NCBI RefSeq assembly: GCF_900114645.1
Contig: NZ_FOTR01000001.1
Location: 682,001-746,000 of the forward strand
Origin: Gracilibacillus orientalis
Lineage (GTDB): Bacteria > Bacillota > Bacilli > Bacillales > Amphibacillaceae
Direction: 5' to 3'
DNA length: 64,000 nucleotides
Part shown: one piece after another, positions 17,742-25,576 of the stretch
How the letters are laid out: every line of letters starts with the position of its first letter
Numbering within the stretch: position 1 is the first letter of the stretch
Notes under the pieces: model-generated
What the model was told of the DNA's origin: nothing
What the model saw: the letters and a program-made list of their open reading frames with translations, nothing else
The model's database searches: none
Position numbers and translations under genes: made by a program

Positions 17742-17826
17742 GGATAGTGGTTATGTCGGACATGTACGACCCGCAAGGGGCCGCCCCAGTCCGAACTCAC
17801 TATCATCCCATCCCTAAAGGAGTGGG
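17742..17826. repeat. Left-end structured DNA of the IS element
   Basis: A large imperfect hairpin (GATAGTG at 17743-17749 with CACTATC at 17798-17804, and GTCGGAC with GTCCGAA inside it) is followed by the left-end hairpin at 17807-17826. Such folded single-strand structures are what Y1 transposases recognise in IS200/IS605 ends. The rest of 17496-17741 shows no supported gene. Confidence 0.65.
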
Positions 17827-17903
17827 CTTTCTCGTTCGTAAAATCTGTAACATTAGAGTAAGCCTTTGTGATTTAGAATATCTTAGTGAACATTGTTCTC
17901 ACA

Positions 17904-17946
17904 AAAAGACTGCTATAAGTTAGTATTACTTATATGACAGCCTTTT
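17904..17946 (-). terminator. Terminator of the phosphoesterase gene
   Basis: On the minus strand AAAAGGCTG-CATATAAG pairs with CTTATA-CAGTCTTTTT across a short loop, ending in a T-run, ~45 bp past the gene's stop. Confidence 0.8.
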
Positions 17947-17992
17947 AGATATCATAGTATTCATTTTTAAATAATACGTAATGGTACTTATT

Positions 17993-18826
17993 TTATGAAA
18001 TAATATCACTGGTTGCAAGAATAGGAATTACAGATTGTACGTCTTTATCTGTACCTGCAGCTTCCGGGGACGGGCGAAAATGATTAATCTGTTCAGAGAC
18101 AAAATCTGCTTGCTCTGACATAACTTTATGATGGGAGATAATGATATGATTTTCTGTAATCTCTATAGTACGCCATGCTTGTTCATCTAAACAAGCCGCA
18201 ACTTGAACAAAAGTCCAGTTACCTTTATGTACAATAGAATTCTGATGATTATGACCATTAAAATAAACAGCTTGACCTTTTTTCTTATCTAAAATACGCC
18301 ACATATCTATGTTAGGGTCAACAGATAATTTATCCATATCCGAGCGAGAAGTTGTATTATATACTGGATGATGTGCAAAAACAAATAATGGTTTTGTACC
18401 AGAAGCTTCGACTACCTCTTCAAACCAATCTAATTGCTCCTGATTTATGGAACCACCCCAGTCCTCATAGTCCATTTCTTTCGCAGTATTCAAAAAGGCA
18501 AAAATGGCATCATCTTTAGCAACGGTATGATACAAAGGCTGCTTGGTAATCTCCAGCACCCTTTCTATAGACTGGCCATATAAATCGTGATTCCCTAGTA
18601 CATGATGAAAATGATTAGGCTTGTTATGAATAATCTGATAAACTCCTTCGAGTTCCTCAGTAGTACCAAAGTTAGTTAAATCACCTAACGAAATATGCAT
18701 GTCCGCCTCATTATCAAGAAAATGGCCTAGAAAAGAACGATAAAAATCCCGCTTTGCTTCCTTTAATCCTTGAACATTTTGCTCAACTTCTGGAAAATGC
18801 AAATCACCTAATACAGAAAATTTCAT
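17993..18826 (-). CDS. Calcineurin-like metallophosphoesterase
   Basis: 277 residues with the full metal-ligand series of the family: FSVLGDLHFP (D..H), HISLGDLTNFG (GD), HVLGNHDLYG (GNHD), FVFAHHPVYNT (H) and YFNGHNHQNS (GHxH). This class includes cyclic-nucleotide and other phosphodiesterases (CpdA-like); the substrate cannot be told from sequence. No signal peptide is visible, so it is presumably cytoplasmic. Ribosome site AAGGAGGGAT precedes ATG 18826. It stands alone with its own terminator. Confidence 0.92.
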   Translation of the reverse strand: MKFSVLGDLHFPEVEQNVQGLKEAKRDFYRSFLGHFLDNEADMHISLGDLTNFGTTEELEGVYQIIHNKPNHFHHVLGNHDLYGQSIERVLEITKQPLYHTVAKDDAIFAFLNTAKEMDYEDWGGSINQEQLDWFEEVVEASGTKPLFVFAHHPVYNTTSRSDMDKLSVDPNIDMWRILDKKKGQAVYFNGHNHQNSIVHKGNWTFVQVAACLDEQAWRTIEITENHIIISHHKVMSEQADFVSEQINHFRPSPEAAGTDKDVQSVIPILATSDIIS

Positions 18827-18944
18827 TCTATCCCTCCTTACCCAGAGGATAACTTATCAATATTAATGCAATATAAATGTTTAGTTAAAAAACGTAAATT
18901 TCCTATGAGCGATACACTGTTAAGAACATTACATTTCCAGTTAA

Positions 18945-19166
18945 ATGAGCAATTTGGAAAGAACACCTTTCAAAGATGACAACAGGATATCAGCTGTGAC
19001 AGCTATTCAGTTATTAGACGAATATTAATTGACCTATATTTACGAGGTTCTTGATCGTCGATGGACGTTTGATGGTCTCCCTTTTTGCCCCTACCTAAAA
19101 GAGGATGGAAATATTTTTTGGTCTTTTGATCGGAATGATCCCTCCAAAATATTTCGCTTGTTGTAA
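18945..19166 (+). pseudogene. Possible remnant of a small gene with one in-frame stop (unrecognised)
   Basis: One frame reads MSNLERTPFKDDNRISAVTA... to a TAA at 19026-19028. It then continues in the same frame as LTYIYEVLDRRWTFDGLPF... and ...FWSFDRNDPSKIFRLL to a second TAA at 19164-19166. The composition is protein-like across the stop, suggesting a decayed ~73-residue gene, or its end. No clear ribosome site precedes the ATG and the family is not recognised. The flanks (18827-18944 and 19167-19314) show nothing else, apart from the ribosome site of the next gene. Confidence 0.3.
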
Positions 19167-19314
19167 GGAATTATTTCCACATTTGTAGGAAATAAAAATA
19201 ATAACTCGTTATTTTCTGGTAAAATCTTGTTATGAGGAATTATTGGTTTGTGAAGTGTTGATCTTAAATTAACTAGCAGGTTAATGGAACAAAAGAAACG
19301 AGGGGAACTTTATT

Positions 19315-19851
19315 ATGATTGAATTAAAATTTTTCGAGCGTTCAGATTTCCAACAACTAATAGATTGGATTGAAACACCAGAGTTTCTACTGCAATGGGG
19401 AGGTCCTAATTTTAGTTTTCCATTAGATGAACTGCAATTAGAAAACTACCTAAACAATGCAAACAGTGACAATTTTAATACTTTTGTTTATAGCGTTATA
19501 GAAAAGGAAACTGGAAAAGTCATAGGACATATTTCGTTAGGGAATGTTGATAGAAAAAACAAATCAGCAAGAATTGGAAAAGTTTTAGTTGGTGATAAGA
19601 ATGTAAGGGGAAAAGGGATAGGTCAACAAATGATGACAGAAATTCTTAAAGTTGCATTCGATGAACTTCGCTTACATAGAGTTAGTCTCGGAGTGTTTGA
19701 CTTCAATTCCTCTGCAATTGCATGTTATGAAAAATCAGGATTTGTAAAAGAGGGATTATTCAGAGACGCAAGAAAAATAGGTGATGAGTATTGGAATTTA
19801 TGGGAAATGAGTATTTTAGAAAATGAGTGGTTTGAAATAAATAAAGGTTAG
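19315..19851 (+). CDS. GNAT-family N-acetyltransferase (RimJ/RimL-like)
   Basis: 178 residues. GNAT motif A is visible as ARIGKVLVGDKNVRGKGIGQQMM (acetyl-CoA pyrophosphate loop RGKGIG), followed by motif B HRVSLGVFDFNSSAIACYEKSGFVKEGLFRDA and EYWNLWEMSIL, typical of RimJ/RimL acetyltransferases. It would transfer acetyl from acetyl-CoA to an amine; the acceptor is unknown. Ribosome site GAGGGGAA precedes ATG 19315. It is a single gene, followed by terminators at 20125-20248. Confidence 0.92.
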   Translation: MIELKFFERSDFQQLIDWIETPEFLLQWGGPNFSFPLDELQLENYLNNANSDNFNTFVYSVIEKETGKVIGHISLGNVDRKNKSARIGKVLVGDKNVRGKGIGQQMMTEILKVAFDELRLHRVSLGVFDFNSSAIACYEKSGFVKEGLFRDARKIGDEYWNLWEMSILENEWFEINKG

Positions 19852-19861
19852 CCTTATTGTG

Positions 19862-19877
19862 CTAACGGGTGCGTTAG
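19862..19877. repeat. Small hairpin after the acetyltransferase gene
   Basis: CTAACG-GGTG-CGTTAG lies 11 bp after the stop of the GNAT gene. It is too short and lacks the boxes needed to call it an integron attC site. The stretch 19878-20124 has no supported gene; a minus-strand run of ~25 codons ending EEIIKKLSIPFYKKV may be the tail of a lost gene. Confidence 0.4.
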
Positions 19878-20124
19878 TTGAACAAGCCAAATTTAAAAAG
19901 TCGGTTCCTTAGCTTATAAAACTCGCGTTGTGTCGGCAGGCCCTATAAAATGCAAAATAAAAAAGAGTGCACATTTTTACCATTCTGACTTCAATTTTCA
20001 TATCGTTACACACATGTTAACAGTGAAAGAGGAAGATTATCCTAAACTTTTTTGTAAAAAGGTATTGATAATTTTTTGATGATCTCTTCCGCAACACTAG
20101 TCGTGGCTACACTGTCATTTCATC

Positions 20125-20172
20125 AAAAAAATAACCACCCTAGCCTGATCAGCTAATGAGGGTGGTTATTTT
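20125..20172 (+). terminator. Strong bidirectional terminator
   Basis: AAAAAATAACCACCCT pairs with AGGGTGGTTATTTTT around a ~16-nt loop. T-runs occur on both strands. Confidence 0.85.
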
Positions 20173-20214
20173 TCACCTTATTAAGCAAGTCGCCCCCTTA
20201 AAGGGCTATGCACT

Positions 20215-20248
20215 AACCGTTTGGTGTACCAGTACCAAACGGTTTTTA
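20215..20248 (+). terminator. Hairpin with T-run
   Basis: AACCGTTTGGT and ACCAAACGGTT arms enclose GTACCAGT and are followed by TTTTTATT on the plus strand. It lies ~75 bp past the end of the HEPN-like pseudogene (opposite strand). Confidence 0.75.
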
Positions 20249-20325
20249 TTATGATATGTCTTTTCTACTTACATTATACCCGAATGCATAATTTTTAACA
20301 ACTGATCAAAGCACAATAATAAATG

Positions 20326-20934
20326 CTAACTATATTTTTTAATAAAAACATTTACAACACGTTCCCTCGTTACAGAGTCCCAACCATCTTTTACTTTATT
20401 GTAAAGTTGCAATGCTAACCTATTATACATTTCTTTTATAATTAGTCTTAGTTCAGGAGTTATCTCTATATCTGGGGCAATACCAGAATAGTCCAAAGGT
20501 ATCGGATATCTTCCCCAATAAGGAATAGCTTCTTCGACTTTTTTACATATGTCTAGTTCTTCTTCAGAAAGTCTTATCCCATCTATTTCTTTAACAAGGA
20601 GAGTGATTTTGTGAGATTTTATTTTCCCTCGTGTGATTGTTGATGGATCATCAAAAACAATAAATCCTTTCAACAAATTTTCAATAGCAAAACCAACCAA
20701 TAAAAAATAAGTTCTGGATATTCCTTATATTTTCCTTGATTCATTGAATTTTATTTTTTCATCCAAAACTGGACCCCGAATTTCGGATTTCATAGAACCA
20801 TTATTACTTTCCCACAAAATCTCTGCTGACTCCATTAGTTCTTCAGCATAGAATAACCATTCACTTGGAGCACCATCAATTATAAATTTTGATAATTTTG
20901 AACGGTCATCAATATTAAAGTATAGTTCATCCAT
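20326..20934 (-). pseudogene. HEPN-like protein gene broken by a one-base frameshift
   Basis: Start ATG 20934 (MDELYFNIDDRSKL) has a GAGGTG ribosome site. The frame stops at 20725-20727 after NESRKI. If one A is removed from AAAA near 20731-20736, it continues as KYKEYPELIFYWLVGFAIENLLKG and runs to 20326, giving one protein of ~202 residues. The FYWLVGFAIENLLKGFIV...SHKITLLVKEI pattern resembles HEPN-type domains, often found in nucleic-acid-cleaving toxins, but this is a weak match. The single-nucleotide break could be a real mutation or a sequencing error in an A-run. The gene is probably downstream of the remnant at 20951-21134. Confidence 0.6.
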
Positions 20935-20950
20935 ATAAATCACCTCAAAT

Positions 20951-21134
20951 TTAAGACATACCAATAGTAAAGAGTACTTGATCCTTACTTTTTTGTATTG
21001 CAATCATAACATAGTCAGAAATAACTTCTACATCCTCTTCTGGTAACCATTATTCGATTACATCTTCATTCGGATGTAATCGATTTTTAGCACCTAATAT
21101 GACGAGATCAGGTTTGCTGCTTAGGCAGATTGGT
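20951..21134 (-). pseudogene. C-terminal remnant of an unrecognised gene with an in-frame stop
   Basis: The minus strand reads KPDLVILGAKNRLHPNEDVIE, then a stop at 21050-21052. It continues in the same frame as WLPEEDVEVISDYVMIAIQK... ending LFTIGMS and TAA at 20951-20953. The composition is clearly protein-like, and it ends 16 bp before the HEPN-like gene, so the two were probably co-transcribed. No N-terminal part is visible upstream. The family is not recognised. Confidence 0.5.
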
Positions 21135-21180
21135 TCCAACTTCTACTCATTTACAATTAATTAATTTTTTAAGAGAGTGT

Positions 21181-21210
21181 AAAAAAGAGCCTTTGAAATT
21201 TCAAAGGCTC
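21181..21210 (-). terminator. Terminator overlapping the end of the purine permease gene
   Basis: The perfect palindrome GAGCCTTTGAAATTTCAAAGGCTC is read on the minus strand into TTTTTT. It overlaps the stop codon of the permease. Confidence 0.85.
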
Positions 21211-22492
21211 AAACAGCAAACTGAATAATGAAATGGAGTAAAAACAAGCAAGCTATCACGTAAAGTGTAAAGGATACTTTTCTTGCACTGCCAGTACTCA
21301 ATTTCAAAATCACATATAGAATGAATCCAATGGCAATTCCATCCGCTATACTATAGGTGAATGGTATCATCACAATAATAAATATCGCAGGGAAAGACTC
21401 CGTTAGATCACGTAAGTCTAACTGCTTAATACCTTGAACCATAAGTCCTCCGATAATAATTAATACCGGTGCAATCGCATTGGAAGGAATCATTTGGATA
21501 TATGGAATAAAAAACGTTACAGCTAAAAATAAGAAACCTGTGGTAATCGTAGTTAAGCCTGTCCGTCCTCCTGCTGTAATCGCCGCCGTTGTTTCGGCAG
21601 TCGATACTGTCGGGCTGGAGCCAAACATACCGGAGAGCATAACCGAGATCCCATTTGCTTGAAAGGCTTTCTTAAATTTCTCCGGATGATTCGTTGCCGC
21701 AACATGGCTATATGTTAAGCCAATATTTTCAAACAACACAACCATTGTAATCGAAAATACCGCTACTAAATACGGAAAGGAAGACCAATCCGCCAAAGAA
21801 AAAGCCCAAAATACTTCCTGATATCCTTGCAGTGAGAACGATTCATTTGCTTTTGAAGGCAGTACTCCTAAAAAGAATGCTATTCCGGTACCAAACAAAA
21901 TCGTCCATAAAAAGTTACCTTTTACATTACGAATAAATAATATTAGCGCAATGATAAAGGTAATAATCGTCGCAAAGACAGCGGGATCACTGAAATCACC
22001 TAAGGCAAGGATTGATTGGTCGCCTCGTTCAACCAGATGACCTTTCTCTAAACCGATCAACATAAGAAACAGACCGATGCCGATATTAATAGCTTCCTTC
22101 AATGACTCCGGAATCGCATTCTTGATCACAGTCGTTAAAGATGAAAATGCAATCAACGTAAACACAAGACCTGAAACAACAGTTACACCGAGCGCCTGTT
22201 GCCACGTAAGTTCCATTGATTGTACAAGCGTATAGGTAAACATCGCATTAATACCCATACCAGGAACGATCAGGATTGGTGCATTGGCCCATATTCCCAT
22301 AATCAAACAACCAACAAATGAAGTAAGAATGGTTCCTAGGACTGCTCCTTCTAATGGAACACCAGCTTCTGATAAAATCAAGGAATTCACAGCAATAATA
22401 TAAGCAATCGTGAAAAACCCGATTAATCCAGCAGATAGTTCTTGTTTTACACTCGTCTCATGTTGTTTTAATTGAAAAATATCTTTTCTCAA
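21209..22492 (-). CDS. Purine (guanine/hypoxanthine/adenine) permease, AzgA/PbuG family (NCS2)
   Basis: 427 residues, about 12 membrane segments. AzgA signatures include LIGFFTIAYIIAVNSLILSEAG, GIWANAPILIVPGMGINAMFTY, FGSSPTVSTAETTAAITAGGRTG and ILYVILKL. The start is a TTG codon at 22492 with GAGGGA upstream, and there is no better in-frame ATG. Proteins of this family import hypoxanthine, guanine or adenine with protons. A sigmaA promoter (22554-22581) lies upstream. The leader has no recognisable purine riboswitch core, unlike B. subtilis pbuG. Confidence 0.93.
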   Translation of the reverse strand: MRKDIFQLKQHETSVKQELSAGLIGFFTIAYIIAVNSLILSEAGVPLEGAVLGTILTSFVGCLIMGIWANAPILIVPGMGINAMFTYTLVQSMELTWQQALGVTVVSGLVFTLIAFSSLTTVIKNAIPESLKEAINIGIGLFLMLIGLEKGHLVERGDQSILALGDFSDPAVFATIITFIIALILFIRNVKGNFLWTILFGTGIAFFLGVLPSKANESFSLQGYQEVFWAFSLADWSSFPYLVAVFSITMVVLFENIGLTYSHVAATNHPEKFKKAFQANGISVMLSGMFGSSPTVSTAETTAAITAGGRTGLTTITTGFLFLAVTFFIPYIQMIPSNAIAPVLIIIGGLMVQGIKQLDLRDLTESFPAIFIIVMIPFTYSIADGIAIGFILYVILKLSTGSARKVSFTLYVIACLFLLHFIIQFAV

Positions 22493-22553
22493 TGTATTTC
22501 CCTCTATTTAATTGTCCCTCTCCCGACCCGCTCTAATAAAAGAGCCAACTTAT

Positions 22554-22581
22554 ATTGTATTAAATTTAGGGAACTTGTCAA
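22554..22581 (-). promoter_or_regulatory. SigmaA-type promoter of the purine permease gene
   Basis: On the minus strand TTGACA (22581-22576), a 16-bp spacer and TACAAT (22559-22554), about 60 bp upstream of the TTG start. Confidence 0.75.
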
Positions 22582-22754
22582 CTCTAATCGGGAAAGGTTC
22601 ACTTAACCATAACAACTTCATATCACTTCATGTCCTACCGTTCTCAATTTGATATTTGCATTATCTCATATTGAGATTTATAATTAAGTCAACGAGATGA
22701 AAACGCTTTACTAAATGAATAACTCTTTGAATAGGAGCATGAGGAGGACTTAGC

Positions 22755-22901
22755 ATGAGCCAATTAGAAAGAAATGACAAAATGGAACACCTACTAGAGA
22801 AAAACAAATTTAATGAGGAAACCATATACAACATGACAGACGAACAAATTGAATATTTTCACTGGCTCTATTTCGAAGATTCTGTATATGACTTAATGTA
22901 A
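22755..22901 (+). CDS. BH0509-family miniprotein
   Basis: 48 residues, MSQLERNDKMEHLLEKN... then NMTDEQIEYFHWLYFEDS. The NMTDEQIE(Y/H) block is the hallmark of the BH0509 family, short acidic proteins of unknown function found in Bacillaceae. A strong GAGGAGG ribosome site lies 8 bp before the ATG, and a terminator follows (22922-22960). A cre-like TGAAAACGCTTTAC lies at 22696-22709 upstream. It is soluble and has no membrane segment. Confidence 0.8.
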   Translation: MSQLERNDKMEHLLEKNKFNEETIYNMTDEQIEYFHWLYFEDSVYDLM

Positions 22902-22921
22902 AATTAATAAAAAAATATATA

Positions 22922-22960
22922 CACAGCTCTTGGTTAAAGTAAATCCGAGAGCTGTTTTTT
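22922..22960 (+). terminator. Terminator of the miniprotein gene
   Basis: The ACAGCTCT/AGAGCTGT stem is followed by TTTTTT on the plus strand. Confidence 0.85.
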
Positions 22961-23000
22961 AATGGCAAAAATTCATACAAAATCTTGCTAGTTTAAATAA

Positions 23001-23966
23001 TTATTCTTCTTTTACCTCTGATATAAATTTACTTATTTCATTTAAATTTGGAAGCGCTGGAATACCTCCTTGTTTTTGAGCAACATATGCCCCCATAGCG
23101 TTTCCAAATAGAAGTAATTCACTCATTTCCTTTTCCGAAATATTTTGATATGGCATGTTGTTTTCTAATATCTTGTATAAAACTCCTGCAAAGAAAGCGT
23201 CGCCACATCCGGTTGTATCGATAGCTTTTATAGACAATCCTGGTTTAAACAAAATAACATGTTTGTTACAACAATAGCTCCCTATACTACCAGCTGTAAT
23301 AAAAAGTAAAGATACATCATATTGCTGAAAAATCAGTTTAGCACCTTTCTCCACCTCGTTCGTACCTGCTATAAATTCTAGTTCTTCCTCTGAGAGTTTT
23401 ACTATGTCTGCATAATATAATAATTCTACTATTCTTTCCTTTGCCCCTTCTAAAGAATCCCATAAATCACGTCTAAGATTTGGATCATATGAAATAGTTA
23501 CACCATTTTCCTTTGCTATTTTTAAAGCTGTTCGCGTAGCTTTTCTAGATGGCTCGTTTGTCATCGAAATAGAACCCACATGAAAAATCTTAGTTTGAGC
23601 AATTGATTCAGGCTTTAGATCATCTTTTGATAACATTGTATCTGCTCCTGGATTTCTGCAAAAACTAAAAGAACGATCTCCGCTTTCATCTATATGAACA
23701 ATTGCAAGTGTTGTATGTATATCGGAATACACCATGCCCGATGTGCTGACCCCATTGTTGTACAATGTTTCTTCAAGCATATTTCCAAACTGATCATTCC
23801 CAACGGAGCCTATAAATGATGTTTCTTTACTTAATCGAGAGAGTGCTACCAATAGATTACCGGGAGCTCCTCCTGGGTTTGCAGCATAAACCGGATTCCC
23901 ATGCTCACTAACTCCGTTTGGTGTAAAATCAACTAAAATCTCGCCTAATGCTGTTACATCTACCAT
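23001..23966 (-). CDS. Fructokinase (PfkB/ribokinase family)
   Basis: 321 residues. PfkB family features: N-terminal GEILVDFTP, the NPGGAPGNLLVALSRL motif typical of fructokinases (ScrK), and the catalytic-base motif DTTGCGDAFFAGVLY near residue 255. It phosphorylates fructose released by the GH32 enzymes to fructose-6-phosphate. It sits at the downstream end of an operon-like run (two permeases, binding protein, GH32). A terminator-like hairpin at 24065-24101 separates it from the GH32 gene, so it may be partly read through. Confidence 0.92.
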   Translation of the reverse strand: MVDVTALGEILVDFTPNGVSEHGNPVYAANPGGAPGNLLVALSRLSKETSFIGSVGNDQFGNMLEETLYNNGVSTSGMVYSDIHTTLAIVHIDESGDRSFSFCRNPGADTMLSKDDLKPESIAQTKIFHVGSISMTNEPSRKATRTALKIAKENGVTISYDPNLRRDLWDSLEGAKERIVELLYYADIVKLSEEELEFIAGTNEVEKGAKLIFQQYDVSLLFITAGSIGSYCCNKHVILFKPGLSIKAIDTTGCGDAFFAGVLYKILENNMPYQNISEKEMSELLLFGNAMGAYVAQKQGGIPALPNLNEISKFISEVKEE

Positions 23967-24064
23967 TTTTTCACCAACTTTTTTATAATTTACTCTTTCA
24001 CAAGTCTCTATAGACAGTTTAAACTTTCATTTTTTATATAGTTTCACTACTACATACTTCTAAG

Positions 24065-24101
24065 AAAAAAGTCAGAATCTTATTTCTCGGTCTTCTGGCT
24101 T
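24065..24101 (-). terminator. Hairpin between GH32 gene and fructokinase
   Basis: On the minus strand AAGCCAGAA pairs with TTCTGACTT and is followed by TTTT. Moderate strength; probably a partial terminator. Confidence 0.6.
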
Positions 24102-24122
24102 GCTTCACACATTTTAAAATTG

Positions 24123-25571
24123 TTAAGTTCTAGGCTTTAAAAGATATCCCTCTTCAACCTTCATCTCACCATCTAAAGCATGAAGCGAAATTTCTTCACA
24201 TGCTTTATCCGGATATACTAGGCTTGTTAAAGCAAACTCTCCTCCATTTCCAAATATTTCTATAGAAGAAGAATCAATAACCAAGTTTAGTTTAAGCTTT
24301 TGTGTATCAAATAATTTTATTTCTTGTGGCATTGAGAAATTATCTGAAAAAGAATTCATGCCTGAATTTTTACGATCCAATATTAATAATTGTTTTTGTG
24401 TATCAATTATTATGGATGTTACATTTGATTGTGTATGATGAATATCCACTCCATATTTTGTCGCATCCATATTTTCGATATTTAGCGTTATCATCCCATA
24501 CGATTCATCAAAATCATATCGTAGTTCCTTATCTATCAATTTATTATTGATTACTTCTTTTCTCGTAAAATAAACATCTAATTCTTGTACAGGTTTCTGT
24601 ATCACGGAATAGGAATCCTTGACTTTACGAATCCCTAGTTCCCTAGGTAATGTCATTTGACTTCTCCAACCTTGAGTTGGTACCTCATTAGCATAACGCC
24701 AGTTACTCATCCACCCTAAATAAATACGTCTACCATCTTCTACTGGTATATCAGAAAAGCTTACACCTGCATAATTGTCTTTGCCGTAATCTAACCATTT
24801 TTCATCCTCATGTTCAGCCTGAAATACAGAACCATTAAATGTCCCGACAAAATATTGAGTAAGTGAACCTTTTTCGAATTTAGGATTATCTCCTATACTT
24901 ACAAAAAGTACCCACTTAGATTCTTCGCTATTTTCTACCTGTAATTCAAATAAGTCCGGACACTCCCAAACCCCGTCATGAGATCCAATGTTATCTCCAA
25001 ACTCACTTTCAAAACACCAATCTATTAAATTAGGAGATGAATAAATAGATATAGTTTGACCAGTCGCCAACACCATCATCCATTTGTTAGAGGAGTGATG
25101 CCAAAATACTTTTGGATCTCTGAAATCAACATTTGAGTCATGTTCTAATACAGGATTATGTTGATACTTTACCCATGTCCTTCCATTATCATAACTATAA
25201 GCTAAACTTTGTGATTGCTTTGGTGGGATGTATACTTCGTTCTCTAAGTGATGAGTAAAAATCGCGACAAGCCCCGGTTCATCAGGAAAGAAACCTGTGG
25301 TATTATTCCAATCAACTACAGCACTCCCTGAAAAAATGGTGCCATTTTCATCGGGATATAAGGCAATAGGTAACTCTGTCCACTTAACCAGATCTTTACT
25401 GACAGCATGGCCCCAATGCATGGGACCCCATTTGCTGTCATTTGGATTGTATTGAAAAAAAAGATGGTATTCTCCTTTAAAGTAAATTAAACCGTTTGGA
25501 TCATTCATCCAATTTTCTTGTGGTGAAAAATGTAAGTGTGGTCGATATTTTTGCACTTGACTTAGTGACAT
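24123..25571 (-). CDS. GH32 beta-fructosidase (sucrose-6-phosphate hydrolase/exo-inulinase type), cytosolic
   Basis: 482 residues, no signal peptide. The three GH32 catalytic blocks are canonical: NWMNDPNGLIYF (nucleophile Asp), VDFRDPKVF (transition-state Asp) and VWECPDLFEL (acid/base Glu). A C-terminal beta-sandwich follows. It would release fructose from sucrose, sucrose-6-phosphate or short fructo-oligosaccharides brought in by the importer encoded just upstream (25577-29089). It ends 5 bp after the binding-protein gene's stop in the transcript, so it is clearly co-transcribed. Which substrate it prefers cannot be told from these motifs. Confidence 0.93.
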   Translation of the reverse strand: MSLSQVQKYRPHLHFSPQENWMNDPNGLIYFKGEYHLFFQYNPNDSKWGPMHWGHAVSKDLVKWTELPIALYPDENGTIFSGSAVVDWNNTTGFFPDEPGLVAIFTHHLENEVYIPPKQSQSLAYSYDNGRTWVKYQHNPVLEHDSNVDFRDPKVFWHHSSNKWMMVLATGQTISIYSSPNLIDWCFESEFGDNIGSHDGVWECPDLFELQVENSEESKWVLFVSIGDNPKFEKGSLTQYFVGTFNGSVFQAEHEDEKWLDYGKDNYAGVSFSDIPVEDGRRIYLGWMSNWRYANEVPTQGWRSQMTLPRELGIRKVKDSYSVIQKPVQELDVYFTRKEVINNKLIDKELRYDFDESYGMITLNIENMDATKYGVDIHHTQSNVTSIIIDTQKQLLILDRKNSGMNSFSDNFSMPQEIKLFDTQKLKLNLVIDSSSIEIFGNGGEFALTSLVYPDKACEEISLHALDGEMKVEEGYLLKPRT

Positions 25572-25576
25572 AATTA

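Larger units (their letters stand above)
15672..17837 (-). mobile_element. tnpB-only IS200/IS605-type element (IS1341-like)
   Basis: Boundaries are set by two subterminal hairpins sharing CCTAAAG in the loop: CCCACGCCTAAAGACGTGGG at 15680-15699 (right end) and CCCATCCCTAAAGGAGTGGG at 17807-17826 (left end). There are no terminal inverted repeats or target duplication, as expected for this group. Just outside the left end the minus strand reads TTTAC (17842-17838), like the TTAC target of IS608. The element carries TnpB only and no tnpA (Y1 transposase), so it would need a transposase in trans. Exact ends are inferred to within a few bases. Confidence 0.8.

Noticed and set aside
15672-17837. 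Complete IS605 with a Y1 transposase
   Set aside because: No tnpA-like HUH frame exists on either strand between the two end hairpins.
19850-19900. Integron attC-like palindrome after the acetyltransferase
   Set aside because: Only a short CTAACG/CGTTAG hairpin; the conserved outer boxes of attC (RYYYAAC and GTTRRRY) do not fit, and no integrase or array is present.
22493-22700. Purine riboswitch upstream of the AzgA-type permease
   Set aside because: The conserved three-way-junction sequences are not visible; only a promoter and a short hairpin were found.
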